Source: Hawksworthiomyces lignivorus (taxonomy: Eukaryota > Ascomycota > Sordariomycetes > Ophiostomatales > Ophiostomataceae). From it: 64,000 nucleotides of DNA. Below are positions 32,106 to 45,000 of the stretch, piece by piece. Position 1 is the stretch's first letter. Each line of letters begins with the position of its first letter. The stretch lies in contig NTMA01000129.1 in assembly GCA_002917075.1 (NCBI GenBank), positions 1-64,000 of the forward strand. Reading direction: 5' to 3'. The notes under the pieces are model-generated. The model made no database searches, had not been told where the DNA came from, and was given only the letters and a program-made list of their open reading frames with translations. The translations under genes were made by a program, and so were the position numbers.

Positions 32106-34571
32106 ATGGCGTCACTTGACGTCCGCGACGTCCTGAATTTGCCGCAGGATGGAGGCGCCGGACCGCGCCCATCCAAGAAGCAGAAGACGGCCGCCCACCA
32201 CCACGCGGGCGGCGCGTCCGCTGGTGGTGGCGCGGCGCGCGGCAACCTCAAGGGCCTGGCGCGCGAGGTGCAGAGCCTGGGCGGCGACAACCCGATTGCC
32301 CTAGTGCCGCGCATGCTGTCGAGCTTCAAGAAGCGCCGCCTGGTCAGCCGCAAGCCCGCCGCGCGCTGGGAGCTGCGGCCCTTTGCCAACTCGGCGCGCG
32401 GCGACGACGGCCGCCTGGTGCTGCGCCACTGGCGGCGCCAGGACCCGCTGCTGCAGCCGCCGGCAGCAGCAGCGACGACAGCAGCTGGTGGTGTGCAGAG
32501 CGGCAGTGACGCAGCAGCAGCAGCAGCAGCAGGTGAAGGAAGCAGCGAAGCACAAAATGGTCCTGCAACAGAAGGGACTAGCGCAGAGCCCGCCGCCGCC
32601 GCCGCCGCGGACGGCGTGCCGGCCGAGGGAGCTGTCGGAGTGACACAAGATGCAGCAGCAGCAGCAACAGCGCGGCCGGCCAACGACCGGCCGCTCGAGG
32701 ACTCGGCCTTTGCCAAGTTCAACGTGCAGGTCGTTGTGCCCCAGTACAGCGACGACCAGTACGAGGCGAACCTGCAGCACCCAGACTGGTCTAAGGAGGA
32801 GACGGACTACCTGCTGGCGCTGGTGCGCGACTTTGACCTGCGGTGGCCTCTGATATGGGATCGCTACGACTACCAGCCAGCCGGGGGCGACGGGGACGTG
32901 ACCATGACGGGCGAGAGCTCGACGGCGCTGGTGCCGGCGGGCGCGGCAGCAGCGGCGAGCGGGCGAACCATGGAGGACCTCAAGGCGCGGTACTACGAGA
33001 TCGCCGCCAAGATGATGGCCGTGCAGAAGCCCGCCCAGTACATGACGCAGGCCGAGTACACGCTGCACGGGACCATGGCCAACTTCAACGCCGACAAGGA
33101 GCGCGTGCGCAAGGCCTTTGTGGCGCACGCGCTGACGCGGTCGCGCGAGGAGGTGCGCGAGGAGGAGGCCCTGCTGCTCGAGGTGCGCCGCATCATGGCC
33201 CGCGTCGACCGCACCAACGACGAGCGCCGCGAGCTGTACAGCCGCCTCGACTTCCCCCACGCCGACCAGGACATCAGCGCCTTCAAGACGAGCGCCGGCC
33301 TGCAGACCCTGCTGCAGACCCTGCTGGTCAGCAGCAGCGAGAAGGCCAAGAAGCGCAAGAGCCTGGCCGCCGCCGCCGGCGAGGGCGGCGCTGCCGGCGT
33401 GGGCGCGGGCGCAGCCAGCCCAGCGCTCCCGGGCAGCGCCGGCATCGCAGGCGCCGCAGGCAGTGGTGCTGGCGGTGGAGCCGCCGAGGCCGGCAGCGCC
33501 TCGCGCCGCGACAGCATCGCGGCAAGCGGCGGCGCCAGTCGGCGCGAGTCGGTCGGCCCTGGCGGCGACAAGGCCGGCGGTGCTGCTGCTGCATCGTCCG
33601 ACGCGACAGCGCCCGCCGCCACACCAACGACCGCCACGCCGACCGCCGGCGGCGTCGGCACGGGCGGCAAGAATAGCAAAAAGGGCGCCGCCCAGGCTGA
33701 GCGGCGCAAGCTCACCCAGCAGGAGCTGGACGTCTACGGCGTGTCGCACCACGACCGCCTGGGCTCGGGGCCCACCTTCCGCTACGAGAAGATCAACAAG
33801 CTCTTCACCCACAAGAGCGGCCAGCAGCAGCTGCGCATCACAAACATCCTGTCCGAGCTCGACATGCCCGCCCGCCTCTTCATGCCCACCGCCGCCGTCA
33901 CCGCCCAGTTCGAGCAGCTCGTCGGCGCCGTCGTCCAGCTCGTCGACCTGCGCAAGGTTAGCGACAAGCTCGACGGCGAGATCAAGATCGAGGAGCAGCG
34001 CAAGGCCGAGCGCGACAAGGCAAAAGCCGCCCAACAGCAGCAGCAGCAGCAGCAGTCGTCGTCGTCGTCGTCGTCATCAGACGGTGCCACTGCCGCTGCC
34101 GCCACAGACGCAGCCAAGGCCGGCAGCAACAAGGAGAGCAGCGACAAGAAGAAAGCGGCCGCACCTACCGCTGCTGCAGAAGCAGCAGCAGCTTCGGATG
34201 CTGCCAAGAAGGAGGATGCCAAGTCGGGCGGCGACGCCGACAAAGACGGCAAGGAGGACAAGAAGGAGGGCGATGCGGCCGCAGCAGCGGCAGCATCTGC
34301 AGACGCGGCAGACGAGAAGCCGGCCAAGGCGGAAGAGGACGACGACGAGCAGAAGCCCAGCATCGCAAACGGCGACGCTGGCGGCGACGGTGCTGCGGCT
34401 GCGTCGACCACCACCGTGCCCACCAAGGACGCGGACGGCGGCGACAAGGACAAGGACAAGGCGGCCGCATCGCGGCCGGGAAGCAGCGGCAGCAACACCG
34501 CCCACAAGCGCAGCGCGAGTGTGCTGAGCGTGGCCAGCGACAAGAGCGCGAAGCGGCAGAAGAAGCAGTGA
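32106..34571 (+). CDS. SWC4: SWR1/NuA4 subunit Swc4 (DMAP1 family)
   Basis: A single exon of 821 aa; the ATG at 32106 begins MASLDVRDVLNLPQD, the usual start for fungal Swc4. The protein is shared by the SWR1 complex (H2A.Z exchange) and NuA4 acetyltransferase and acts in the nucleus. In order: the RPSKKQK basic patch; LVPRMLSSFKKRRLVSRKPAARWELRPF (about 63-95); a poly-Ala linker; the SANT-like core FNVQVVVPQYSDDQYEANL...WSKEETDYLLALVRDFDLRWPLIWDRYDY (about 205-255); RTMEDLKARYYEIAAKM; and a helical region to about 415. The DMAP1 C-terminal block (SGPTFRYEKINKLFTHKSGQ, about 555-640) follows an Ala/Gly-rich linker. The last 180 residues are poly-Gln, poly-Ser, poly-Ala and charged, ending in a basic RSASVLSVASDKSAKRQKKQ motif. 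Confidence 0.95.
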   Translation: MASLDVRDVLNLPQDGGAGPRPSKKQKTAAHHHAGGASAGGGAARGNLKGLAREVQSLGGDNPIALVPRMLSSFKKRRLVSRKPAARWELRPFANSARGDDGRLVLRHWRRQDPLLQPPAAAATTAAGGVQSGSDAAAAAAAGEGSSEAQNGPATEGTSAEPAAAAAADGVPAEGAVGVTQDAAAAATARPANDRPLEDSAFAKFNVQVVVPQYSDDQYEANLQHPDWSKEETDYLLALVRDFDLRWPLIWDRYDYQPAGGDGDVTMTGESSTALVPAGAAAAASGRTMEDLKARYYEIAAKMMAVQKPAQYMTQAEYTLHGTMANFNADKERVRKAFVAHALTRSREEVREEEALLLEVRRIMARVDRTNDERRELYSRLDFPHADQDISAFKTSAGLQTLLQTLLVSSSEKAKKRKSLAAAAGEGGAAGVGAGAASPALPGSAGIAGAAGSGAGGGAAEAGSASRRDSIAASGGASRRESVGPGGDKAGGAAAASSDATAPAATPTTATPTAGGVGTGGKNSKKGAAQAERRKLTQQELDVYGVSHHDRLGSGPTFRYEKINKLFTHKSGQQQLRITNILSELDMPARLFMPTAAVTAQFEQLVGAVVQLVDLRKVSDKLDGEIKIEEQRKAERDKAKAAQQQQQQQQSSSSSSSSDGATAAAATDAAKAGSNKESSDKKKAAAPTAAAEAAAASDAAKKEDAKSGGDADKDGKEDKKEGDAAAAAAASADAADEKPAKAEEDDDEQKPSIANGDAGGDGAAAASTTTVPTKDADGGDKDKDKAAASRPGSSGSNTAHKRSASVLSVASDKSAKRQKKQ

Positions 34572-37500
34572 GCGCTTCCCCGGGGAGATGAGAGGAGGGT
34601 GAGGATAATTTTCAGCTACGCGAGCACGCCCGTGCTCCCATGTCTGTACGAATAGATAGGATAGCAAAGCAATATCACATTTTGTTGCATTTTTTTGAGA
34701 CAAGTTCTGTTACGGTCTACGCGGCAAGGTCGACGAGGCAGTCGAGAACCAGTACTAACATGAGAAACACCATATTTGCACAAGCAGTAAAACGCCACCG
34801 CTTCCCATGATCAGTCGGCGAGGCAACCAAAAAGGGGTTGTTCTCACAGTTCGAGGTCCGCACAACTCAAAAGGGGCAGCTCCAAACAAAATCCGAAGAA
34901 GGGGCAGAGGACCAGGTCCGCAGTGTGCAGACAGACCATCGTCTGATGGGCGCGGTCTGCTTGCCCAGACGAAAGACGACGGCCGTCCCCTCTTCTCCTC
35001 CGCATTTTCTTCGTCTCAGCTTCCGATGCATTCCTCGCCATTGAATGCCACGACATCGCTGCCATGCAGAACAGGCTCAGAGGACAGGAAACCGGAGCAA
35101 ACCCAAATTGGGCCAGGGCAGCGATGGGCATGCAGCTTCTTGACATGGGAGAGCCCACTCCTCACTACTCTCCTGCATATCTGCTGTCACTGTGGAGGCT
35201 CTGCAGATGCTGTCAATCTGACACTCTGCTGATTAGAAACGGGCGGGACAAAAATAGACCTCTCTGCCGGAAGAAGAAAAGAAACAGGGTCAAAGGGGGG
35301 GGGGGGGGGCCGAAAACAAGCTCGCGTGCTCGCCGCCCTTGCTCATCTTACAAGAAAGAAAAGGCGAAACAAATCTAATCTTGTTAGGCACCTACCAGCG
35401 CTTCGTTGCGAGATGAAATATGCATCTCGTCACAGCACAAAAATAGAACCCGAGATGAGATGAACAGGGTCGTTTCAACGGGATGACGTCTGGTCCTAAA
35501 AATAACGGCCGTCGCCTCGCCATCACGACGTCCGGGCTGCCTCTCTGGCTGCCTCTCGTTTCCAGCGGCCGCATGAGGAGAGGCCAGGTCCATCACTGTA
35601 GCATACAACGTGGAGATGAAGGGGTGTCGACGTAGAGGGCGGGTTCGAACAAAAACAGAAGCTGAGATATCCTGGAACGGTGTGCACAGCGGCAACGGGA
35701 GGCAAGAAAACCGGGGTCTTTCCCAGAAAAATGAAGATGAAATTAAAAATAGCCCATGATCATCTCAGATCACCCAATTGCAGCATTCTTTTCTCCATGT
35801 TTTTCTCAAGGGTCTCTCGAGGTGAGATGAGCTAGGGAAGAGCTAGGTGCATCCATCTCACCGGGGAGCTTTACAGAGCGCATCGCGAGGGCGGCAACAT
35901 TCATCGGCGCTCGACGGGACAAATGTTGAACCTTTTTGTCCGCTCCTATTTTTATCACAAGATAGCGTACCCCAGGCTCTATCATGTCAAGCCCAGCATC
36001 CGCTAACCTGCGAGGGGAGGAGAAATGCAACCACTCTTGCATCTCTGCCCCATGCAATCCTCACTGAGAAAAACACTAACGTATGCCCCTAGGAGGGCAA
36101 AAAAACTTGGACGCCATGTAAAATCATAAATGCACCACAAGAATAAACTGTTTATCTTTTTTTGGTCTAATTTAATTTATCTTCTCACTATAGCGCTATC
36201 TTGTTTGTGAGATAACCGCTGAGGCCCCTCTATTGCTGTGAAAAGCAATGACATGTTGTTGCAATAAGCTCATAACCGCAGAAAACAAATAACAGCGGCC
36301 GCTGCTACGTGCATGAGATAAAAATAACTCCCAACAGAGAGAGAGCAAAACACCGTGCACATCCCTCCATGCACGTGCGCTTTTCTGTATTTTGCGGTAT
36401 GCGGCTCCACAGAGCGGTCGCTCGGGAGGTGTGATGAAAAAGGCGGTACCTGCAGATGACTTATCCAGGATGTGGACGAGTCGTTCGCTGCGTGTGGGTG
36501 TGTGTGCCCGCGGCTCTCTTTGTTTCCGCTATCCCTTCATTGCTGGCTCGCCGGGGAGCCTCTTGGGCTACAGAGAGAGGGCCTCCCGCTGCCGTCGGCT
36601 GTATGTGTTTATATTGTCGGGTGATTGAGAAAATCGATCTGGCCCAATAACAGGGCCCGACAAAGTTTCATGCAGAGAGACGTGCTCCAAGGTAGTTGGT
36701 GGCCGCAGCCTGCATATCATGGACGTTGCCTTCGGCCTCATATGCTTCTTCTTTTACTCTCTTGTTTCATGATCAGCAGCCAATAGCAGGACGACTTGGC
36801 GTCCTAGTGCATGCGCACATTCGAAACAGGCACCAGCTTTTCCTCTTCTGGGAAAAGGATTGGCATCTAAAGGCCAGCCAGAGGAAAGATGAAAGCGTGC
36901 AGGGTACCCGCCTAGGCTGTTGGCAGACTACGCAAGGGTCAAGGCCATTGGACAGAGAGACGATCTCATCTCAGAAGGTGTGAAGGGGGACTGGGAATAG
37001 GAATGGAAATGGGAATGGGAAAAGGGAGGAGGGGGGCGTGTAGGCATCAAGAGCTAAGAGATAACCTGGGAGCAGATTCTAGAAGCAGCAGAATGACGAG
37101 ATTGTCTCTTGTTGGGCATCTGTTTCCCCTGGCCAGAGTAAAAATAGCTCTCTGTTGCATGCCTTGTCGGAAATCACCGAGTCCACGGCCAGCGGCAACG
37201 AGGTTCGGTATACACATACGTCCAGCGCAGCTCCCCTCTTCTTATTCCTTCGCTGTGGGGTTTGCTGCGAAGGAAGATGTGGGGGGAAAAGGAAGCGTGC
37301 TGCTGCTCATGGGCGCCAAGGGATCACCGCAGCGTCTCGCTGGGCGCGTTCGAGCTGGTACCTTGCAGGCGCGGCGGCCATGATGAATGGTGCGCGACGA
37401 CAAAGAGGAACAAAAGAGGTATGAGGAGGGACGCCGGTAGGAAGTAGCCCTCCCAGAGCTTTGGGATCGCGACGACCTGGCCATCCACAGATGCGTGCCG

Positions 37501-38500
37501 CCAGGGGAAGCCTGGACCCCCCCCCCCCCCTTCAAGAGGCGTCAAGGAGCTGCTAGCCGCGCTTGTTCTGCCTCTCTCTGATTCGACCGATCTGCCAGCA
37601 GACAGGGAGACGAGAGCCATGATGACGAAAGATGTATGGGGGATTTGTACCTTTGTAGCCTATTCATATTTTTTTTGGCCCCCAAGGCCACCCAAACATG
37701 ACGCACGGCGGTTGCGCCGGCCGTCTGGTTGGTAGGGGCTCTCGTCCTCTGGCGTCGACCCCCCATCAGGGCTCTTTGGGTCCGGCGCCAAACTGCAGGG
37801 CCAAGGAAGTAAAAGAGCCTCTCAAGGCCGGCTCTTATCCGCCCACAATTGCTAGATCTCGTACACCCCTCTGTCTTTCGACCACTTGGGAGACAGGGAG
37901 AGTAAGGAAAATAGGAGATAAGACACTAGTGCTTCCTCTCTCAAAATTAGGAATGTTCAGAGGATGAAAAATTTGCACAGATAGGCCATCGGCAAGAAGG
38001 AATTTTTGGGTTTGGCTACGGCGTACCTTGCCGCTGGATCTAGTCCCTCATTGCAGAAGCGCCGGGTGACGGGATTCCTTCTACAACAAGAACCCCCCCC
38101 CCAAACACAGCCACATTTGGCCTGACGAACAGAGAGCAGCAGGATGAAATTGTCATCATTCGTCTGGCTGCTTTTGGGGTTTTTACCCCAAACATTGGTG
38201 CGGCCGTTGGAGGACACCGCTACTCAGATCGTGAGGGGAACGGCTTACCACAAGAAGGCCCACCAGTGCCGGATCAGTGCCGATGGGTGTCTTGCTCGTA
38301 GTGGAAGAATAAGCTGATATCTTAGTATCGCTGTAGACCTGCGCTTTAGCAAGGAAGTCACTCTCGACGAGCAGGATGACGATAAAAATAGAACAACACC
38401 AAGGCAGTAGCAAAATCAGGGTGAAAAACTCGACGAAATATGTTTTTCTATTCTGGTCATTGATTGTTTAGCAGCTGTTGGTTGGTTGGGCGTTGGGCAG
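34572..38500. other. Gene-poor block, part 1
   Basis: No supportable gene; frames are short and without family resemblance. It contains G15 at 35295-35309, C14 at 37517-37530, a C10 run near 38093-38102, and repeated A5TA(G/A) sites from 35249 to 38391 (see separate entry). GC is intermediate, so this does not look like RIP-degraded transposon sequence. Confidence 0.5.
35249..38391. promoter_or_regulatory. Cluster of MADS-box-like A/T sites
   Basis: Sites of the form N-(T/C)AAAAATA(G/A) occur at 35249, 35438, 35496, 35743, 35946 (reverse), 36318, 37138 and 38382. Those at 35496 (CTAAAAATAA), 35743 (TTAAAAATAG), 35946, 36318, 37138 and 38382 keep the TAAAAATA(G/A) core of Mef2/Rlm1-type MADS proteins; those at 35249 and 35438 read CAAAAATAG. 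Function is inferred only. Confidence 0.35.
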
Positions 38501-41500
38501 AGGAGCAAACGTGGGAAAACGTCGGGCGCTTAGGCAGGTCGTGGGCGGCTATTTTTTTTTTGGAGAAGGGTATTTTACCGCTTCTGATTGGCCAGCCACC
38601 AAACCGTTAGCTGCCAGTGCTCGAGAGGAATGCCAGCAGGAGAGAGACGACAAATAGGACAATGTGGGAAGATGTCCAGGAAGAAATTCCATCGAATTCT
38701 GAACGACTGCCAGCAAGCAAATTCCAAAGCAAAGGCACTGGCAGGGAGAGAGCCATTGAAGTGCCGGCTTTTAGGTGCTGACGATGGGCAATTTTCATGT
38801 GTTTTCACGTGACTACCGCGCAGCAGAGCCCAGGATGGCAGTCCCCCATCGCTGTGTGATTGATTCTCTAGCACGTCCCGTTTTCTTATCATACAGTATC
38901 CGTCAAACGGCGTAGGAGCAACAGCAGAGAGATATTAGGGATTCTCTCTATTTGGAAGGTCTCCATTTTAGCCGCCACTTACAACCAAGAGGGAGAGAGG
39001 GAGAAGGAAGGGTTCATAACAAGAGGCGCTATTGTAGGGCATAGAAGGCCTAAAAAGAGGTCTGATCTTCATATATCATATCTCAGACGGACGGGATCTC
39101 GAAAGCAGGTCGAAATTATGTAATTTCCCCTGCTTGTTGGTCTGTTTGATGCTCTGCCATGCGTCTGCATATCCGTCTTTTTTCCCCATTAAAGCGCCCT
39201 CTTATTACTGTAAGTTTATCGTGGGCTTTTGCGCTCTCTGCGGCACAGGGCGCGTGGTTCTGCTCTGCTGTGTCATCCCGCTGCGTTTAAAATGGAAACG
39301 GGAGCGACGCCGTTCGCTGTGGAGATTGAGGGGAGACAAAGGCTGAGGGAGTGAAGATGGGGCCGAACGCAAACCAGACTGCTGGGTAAAAAACGGCCCC
39401 CAACTGCAATAATTTCCCCTTTTAGTGTGGCGTCCAAAGGTAAAAAGAGGGCTGAAGTCAGCCAAGCAGAAAAAGAAAACCATGAAATAAAATTCAACAA
39501 CAAATTTTGGTAGGTAATAATTTCTCTAATCAAGAAAAAGGTAGTCTTCGGGTCCGAAAAAATTGGTGGCAAGGACGCTGCTGCGCAGGCTTGATTAAGA
39601 CCAGCGGTAGTGAGAAGCGGAACTGCAGAATCGCAGTGTGAACTCTATGTGAGCAGGGTAGCATCTCACCGTCGTATAGATGGCATGGGCACAGATTCAG
39701 ATACACAAGTCTCACGAAAACGAATGCCATTTCCAGGCCATCCTCCCTTTGGCAGGTCTTCCCGTAACAGGCTCTTCCATTCTCTCCAATTCAACTCTTG
39801 CTCTGTATCTTCTCCTCTTAAATTCTATTTTAATGGAATACGGAGGGGGACACGCAAGCTTAAAAAATATCTAAAAATATCTCTTTTGTTTGTAAAGAAG
39901 GGTATCTCCGGTTCCAGAATGTCAGGGATTGTCCCTGTCATCTCGGGGGAGCAGCTCTGCTGCTAGCACTTCTTCCTCGCCATCGCCGTCTTGTTCTTAA
40001 ATTGCTCGCCCACCGTTGTTTCATATGTTTTTGTTCTCTCTTCCATGACACTTCTTCCCGCTCGGCCAGCATGAGAAAAAAAAAAAAAAAAAAACTATTG
40101 AACAAGAAGAGAAAGACGAGGGGCGTGTGTCGACTGATGCGACAGCGCTTATGGCACACCTGCATGTGGTTTTCTGCAAGAATGGCGGAGAACAAGGCGG
40201 CCCTTTCCTGACTTTCTGGTTCTGGATGTAACGTCAAGAGGAATGTTACTATTCTGGGCAGCTGGTTTTTGTCAGTATTTCAGCGAGAGACAGCCGTAAT
40301 TAATAGATGCCCAGTATTTGCACTCTCAAAAAGAAAAAAAGGCGCATACAATCGCGCGCGCACATGCATGCAGCCAGAGTTCAATCTACGGGGATAGTTG
40401 CATCCTGTGCTGTCCAGCATCTAGCGACCAAGGACTGTAGGAACTCGTCCAAGAAGAAAATCATGTTTTGATTTTATCCGCGTTGCACCGAACCCGTGGC
40501 TGCTGGAGGTGAGAGGAAGAACCTAGCACATATCATCCGGCGTCCTCTTGTGTTCCTCTGCTTCCTTTTCATGCCTCTTGTGTTCTGTGTCATCTCGGCA
40601 TACTTGCGATAATTTTGTCCGCCCTTCTTGGCATGTTGTATTGGCTTGGTCTTATCCTGCCGTTGATTCCTCCGCGGCTGGTGTTCCGCCTTCCTCCATC
40701 AGCGACGCACACGCCCTTGCGATCTCTGATTCGTGCAGGCCCATATGCAGGAGAAGGAACACGCTATGCTTGGAAACAGGCCAAACACTAGTAAAAAGAG
40801 CCTTGCTTTGAGAAACATGCAGATGACCGTCATAGTCTGCGACGTGCAAAGGCGAAGCGAGCAAATTGGAAGAGACAAGCGCAGGCGGAGGAGATGAGAG
40901 TAAATTCACTCTGTAAAACGCAGGCATGCATTTTCTCACATGCCTTCCCCTGGGCACCAGCCTGCTATTCCTGCATGGAAATTGTTGCGTACCATTTAGT
41001 CTGCCAGACCGGAAGCCAAATTACGTCGTTTTGGGTTTACGCCTCTCTTCATATCCCCTCTCTTCGCTTCAATTTCCAGTTGCGCTTTAGCATCGTCCTC
41101 TTTCCGTTCCTGGAACCGTTCCTTGTCCTAGCTCTTGCTGCCTCCTCTGGAAGGCGGAGGGATTGCTCCTTTTCAAGCGCAGAGCGCATATTTGCCTTCC
41201 TGTTCTCCCCCCCGAAATCAATTTTTAAAACTCTCACTGGCCACTTCAGCTGCCTGTTCGACCCAATCACGACACTGCGTTGGCGAGACATCCCCTACAG
41301 AGAAAATTTTATTGCAGGGCTATCAGTGTCTCCTAAACCGTTTTTGACATTATCTTCTTTCTCGGCTGTAATTCTCACTTTCCTGGTGTGGCGAATGGGC
41401 TGGCAAAGGTCACAGTCAAATCTACCACAGAAGGACGTGGGCGATGAGATGCAGGTGACGGAAATAAACCCCGTAGATGGACATGTGTGACGGTGCAAAA

Positions 41501-42000
41501 GACTTGGTCCTCGAGGAGTGGATGTGGTCGGAGCCGAAAGGCGCGAAGGATCGCCAATACAATCCTTTCACAGCTCCCACCCGAGACAAGCGCCACCAGG
41601 AGCAGAAACGAGAGAAGAGAACGCAAGGACGCAAAATCAAGGGCATGAGCAAAACTTACAGAGACTGCCTAAGGCCTCGCCTTTCTTCACATCAGGCACT
41701 TCCCCCCAGGCGAGACCCCTCTGAACTGTAGGGATAGGGGTCTATGACTTTGACCGCTTTCTCGCCTGATTCCACCTGTGGTCTTATTCACTTGCACCTG
41801 GCTGCGCGTATGCATATGCATATGCATGAGCATGAGCATGAGCAGCGTACAAGTGGATGAGATATGAAAGATTTGTGAGCGAAAGAGAAAAAATTGAAAA
41901 AAGAAAGGAATAATTAAAAATAGTAAAAATTATAAGGGTATCAAAAATAATAAAAATATCAAAAATAACAAACAAAACAAGTCTCCTTGTGCATATCTGC
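38501..42000. other. Gene-poor block, part 2
   Basis: No supportable gene. CACGTG occurs at 38816-38821 and an A-run at about 40076-40094. The longest frame (198 codons, 40894-41490) is Phe/Ser/Leu-rich without family likeness. Further CTAAAAATAT (39871) and TTAAAAATAG (41914) sites occur, followed by an AT-rich patch at 41880-41980. Confidence 0.45.
41809..41843 (+). repeat. Compound microsatellite (TATGCA)3 (TGAGCA)3
   Basis: Three TATGCA units pass directly into nearly three TGAGCA units in noncoding sequence. Confidence 0.8.
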
Positions 42001-45000
42001 ACAGCGCTGGCAGAACATCGTTGGCCGGTGCCATTGTATTACTGTGGTGTAATTAATGCTTCTTGTAGCAGTCACTGGCGGCCGATATATCTTGTATTCT
42101 AGCTAGCACTGTACTCGTATGTTGGATTATTCGCATCTGTGTTCTCGCTAGTGGCACCTAGTATTCGGCTTCTAAAATTAGTCTCAGCCCTTTTTCAGGC
42201 AGTTCGTTGCATATGGTGACATTGAAAAATGGCCTTTAGGGGAAAAGCATGCCACTGTAGGTGCTCGAGTCTTTGCTATTGGGATAATCTGTGTTTCGGC
42301 GGCACATCTCTGTTGTTCCGCCCCTACACTCTCAGCTGATCTCTGTGACCGTTCTTCTGTGCTCTTTCTCGTGCCGTTTCGCCATTCCTGCAAGGTCACA
42401 GAGAGGCATGTTTAGGAAATGAAAAGAGACGGCGAGGGCACGGGCGGGGGCACGGGCGCGGGTACGAGCGGGCGGGAAGCACGCTGTATGTACACCACGG
42501 GCGGAGTCAGGTAATAATAATAAAAACAGGAGACGTATAGCACACCTGCATTGCTTTCTCTCACTAGATCCTGCCCTTTAAGAGAGCCTTGAAGATTAGA
42601 GACATGCAACCTGTGGAGAGCGTAGAAAGCGCTGCCAGAAGCTGCTATGCGTTTGCGCTGCGCTTGTCTGAAGCAATGGACATCGCGTGGAGAGATGTTT
42701 CTAGCTGGCCTTGTTGTTGACTATTGTAGAACGGTCCTATGGATGGAACGGATGCTCCGGACTATATCGCGTGGGTGTACGGAGTACAGTGAAGCTATGT
42801 ATTTGCACTGAGCATGCTTGTCTATGTGCTGCTAGCTTGCTATGTACCAAGCTCACGGATTAGCACACTTTTACAGCAGGGGGGTCGATTAAGGGATGGA
42901 TACTCTTTAGTGCGCTATTGACCGAATAGGTCAGGACGTTGTGATCTGTCACGCTACTTTCCCCCCACAATAGCGCGGCGGGTAATGTATCCATTTTTGG
43001 AACAGTGTCCAGATTCCCGTATTTTCAAAGAAGCACTTCTGCTGAGACACTTTTCAGTGTCTTGGGCGATCAGGCCAAGGTGAAATGGGAGATGAACGCG
43101 GTGTATGTATACATATGCTGAGAGGCATCCGGAAATCCGCAGCTGTCAAGAGTGTCCCAGGTGCACCATTTCTCCATAGTTCGGAAAGCTCCAGCCGGGG
43201 TTTACTGGAGAACGAAGCCAGATTCGCTAGCAGGATTGCTGGGACTGCGGTGTGGAGCCTAACCAGCAGAATTCAGGATAGTGGACTCTGCTGTAGGGCA
43301 GCTCGCAGGTTGTGAGAAAAGGGAGGGGCGAATCAAAAGACATGAGACGAACGGACGATTTATAACGCATTCACTTGTTTGGGACTCCTCGTGCTCCGTA
43401 TAGCTTGCACGGTTTTGATTCCCTTTTTGTGTTCTCCGCGGCCGAATAAGCATGCTAGAATGATGTGCACTTGGTCCCTTTTGGCCTGTCTTGTTCAACA
43501 GGGGATGCTGGGTAGAAAGGCGGGTGGAGAACGGCGACGAGCAGCAGGGTCTTTTTGCTTACGGGGACCTCAGCTTTGATGACAAAGACAGGCTTGAATG
43601 GGGGCCGAGGCAAGCAACATAATAATAATAGTGAAGGGGAAGGGGACGAACGGTCAGATTGCCAGATTGCGAGACCGAGTCTCGGTCCTGTGCCGTTTGC
43701 CTGCGAGAGAGTGACCAAGTCGAGGGATTGGGAGATTGGAAGAGCCCTGGAAGACGGTTGTCGACCTGGTGAATAAAGTGGCCCACTCCCGCACGCCTTG
43801 CCGTGCTCCAACAGATCAAACATGATGCACATTGTACGTACCACGTAAAGGAGTGCCTCAACCCCCCCAGTCCAACGAGCGCGCTGACGCCAACGACCAG
43901 CGGGTACGATGTACTTTCCGCCGTGCAATATGCTGCAGAGCAGCCAAAACATTCACAACTGGCACACCTGCAGTACATACCTCGTACGAGCCCACCAGAA
44001 AAGCCGCCGAGATTGCAAACGTGTGCTCCGCAGTGTTCCGTGCTTGTTGCCCAAAGCTCGAGTGCAGTAGAATACGACAGTCCGTAGATGGCTATTGAGA
44101 CCTTGACACTTTTTACGAGCAGTTTCAGATGAGATATCGTAATCGTAATTTCTACTTTCTGTCGTATTTCATCGACGGTGGATGCTGGTGCACAGCACAT
44201 TCGATCACAAGGAAGATACGTCCCTTCTTGTGATGTCCACCCTGGGTGTCTCTGCGTAGCACCCGCGTGTACGTACTGTGTAAGGCGTACCCGAAATGAG
44301 ACGCATTGCACGTATGCGCACTGCTGCTCTTGGCGCAGAATCGAGTAGATCCAGATGAGAGCCTGCGAGCGCAATCAAGCCCGAGAAATCGAGTGCGTAT
44401 GCGCATTGTGCAAGTACATCATACGTAAGTAAGGAGGCGAAGCGGAGTGAGGGAGCCACCCCGACAATTACGATGCTCTGCTCTGCGTAGACCATGGAGG
44501 ATGGATATATCTACTAAATATTAGGGGCCCTGAACAAAATAAATGATTAAGATGCGGGCTATGGCAGAAAGGGGAAGGAGGCGTCTCTTGGAAGATTGCT
44601 AAAATAGGAAATAGGCGGGATAAAGAGGGCAATTCGGAGAAGGAAAGAGAAAAGGAGGGAGATGGTTAAACAGTGGTGGGAAAGAGCCAACCGCGTCAAA
44701 TTAGCGGGAAAGGAAAGTAAAGGTGAAATGGCACCCGCCTTCGCCGCCTCAGGGTGATACGCCGAATGGAGCACGCTACGGCGTACATCGTATACCTGTG
44801 TTCTGCGCAGGAACGGGCGATGGGTGGAGCACTAGCCGGGCTGCTATGTAGAGGGCTCAGAGACGTGCTTGCGCTTCAGTGTGGTCTCTCGTAGGCTTAC
44901 ACGCCAATTTCTTGTGCGCAGTTTAGTGTAGGATCCTGAATCCTTTATCTCACTATCACATCAGATTTGCCCTCGTTCGCTCTTTCCTAAACGCATGTCG

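Noticed and set aside
32301..34034. A 577-codon open frame on the minus strand
   Set aside because: Antisense shadow of SWC4; no family motif.
35630..35660. A GGTTCGAAC stretch resembling a tRNA B box
   Set aside because: The flanking bases do not form a T-stem and no A box or acceptor stem was found.
43559..44374. A 271-codon minus-strand frame in the gene-poor block
   Set aside because: No domain, odd Cys/Ser/Tyr composition and no intron or homologous neighbour support.
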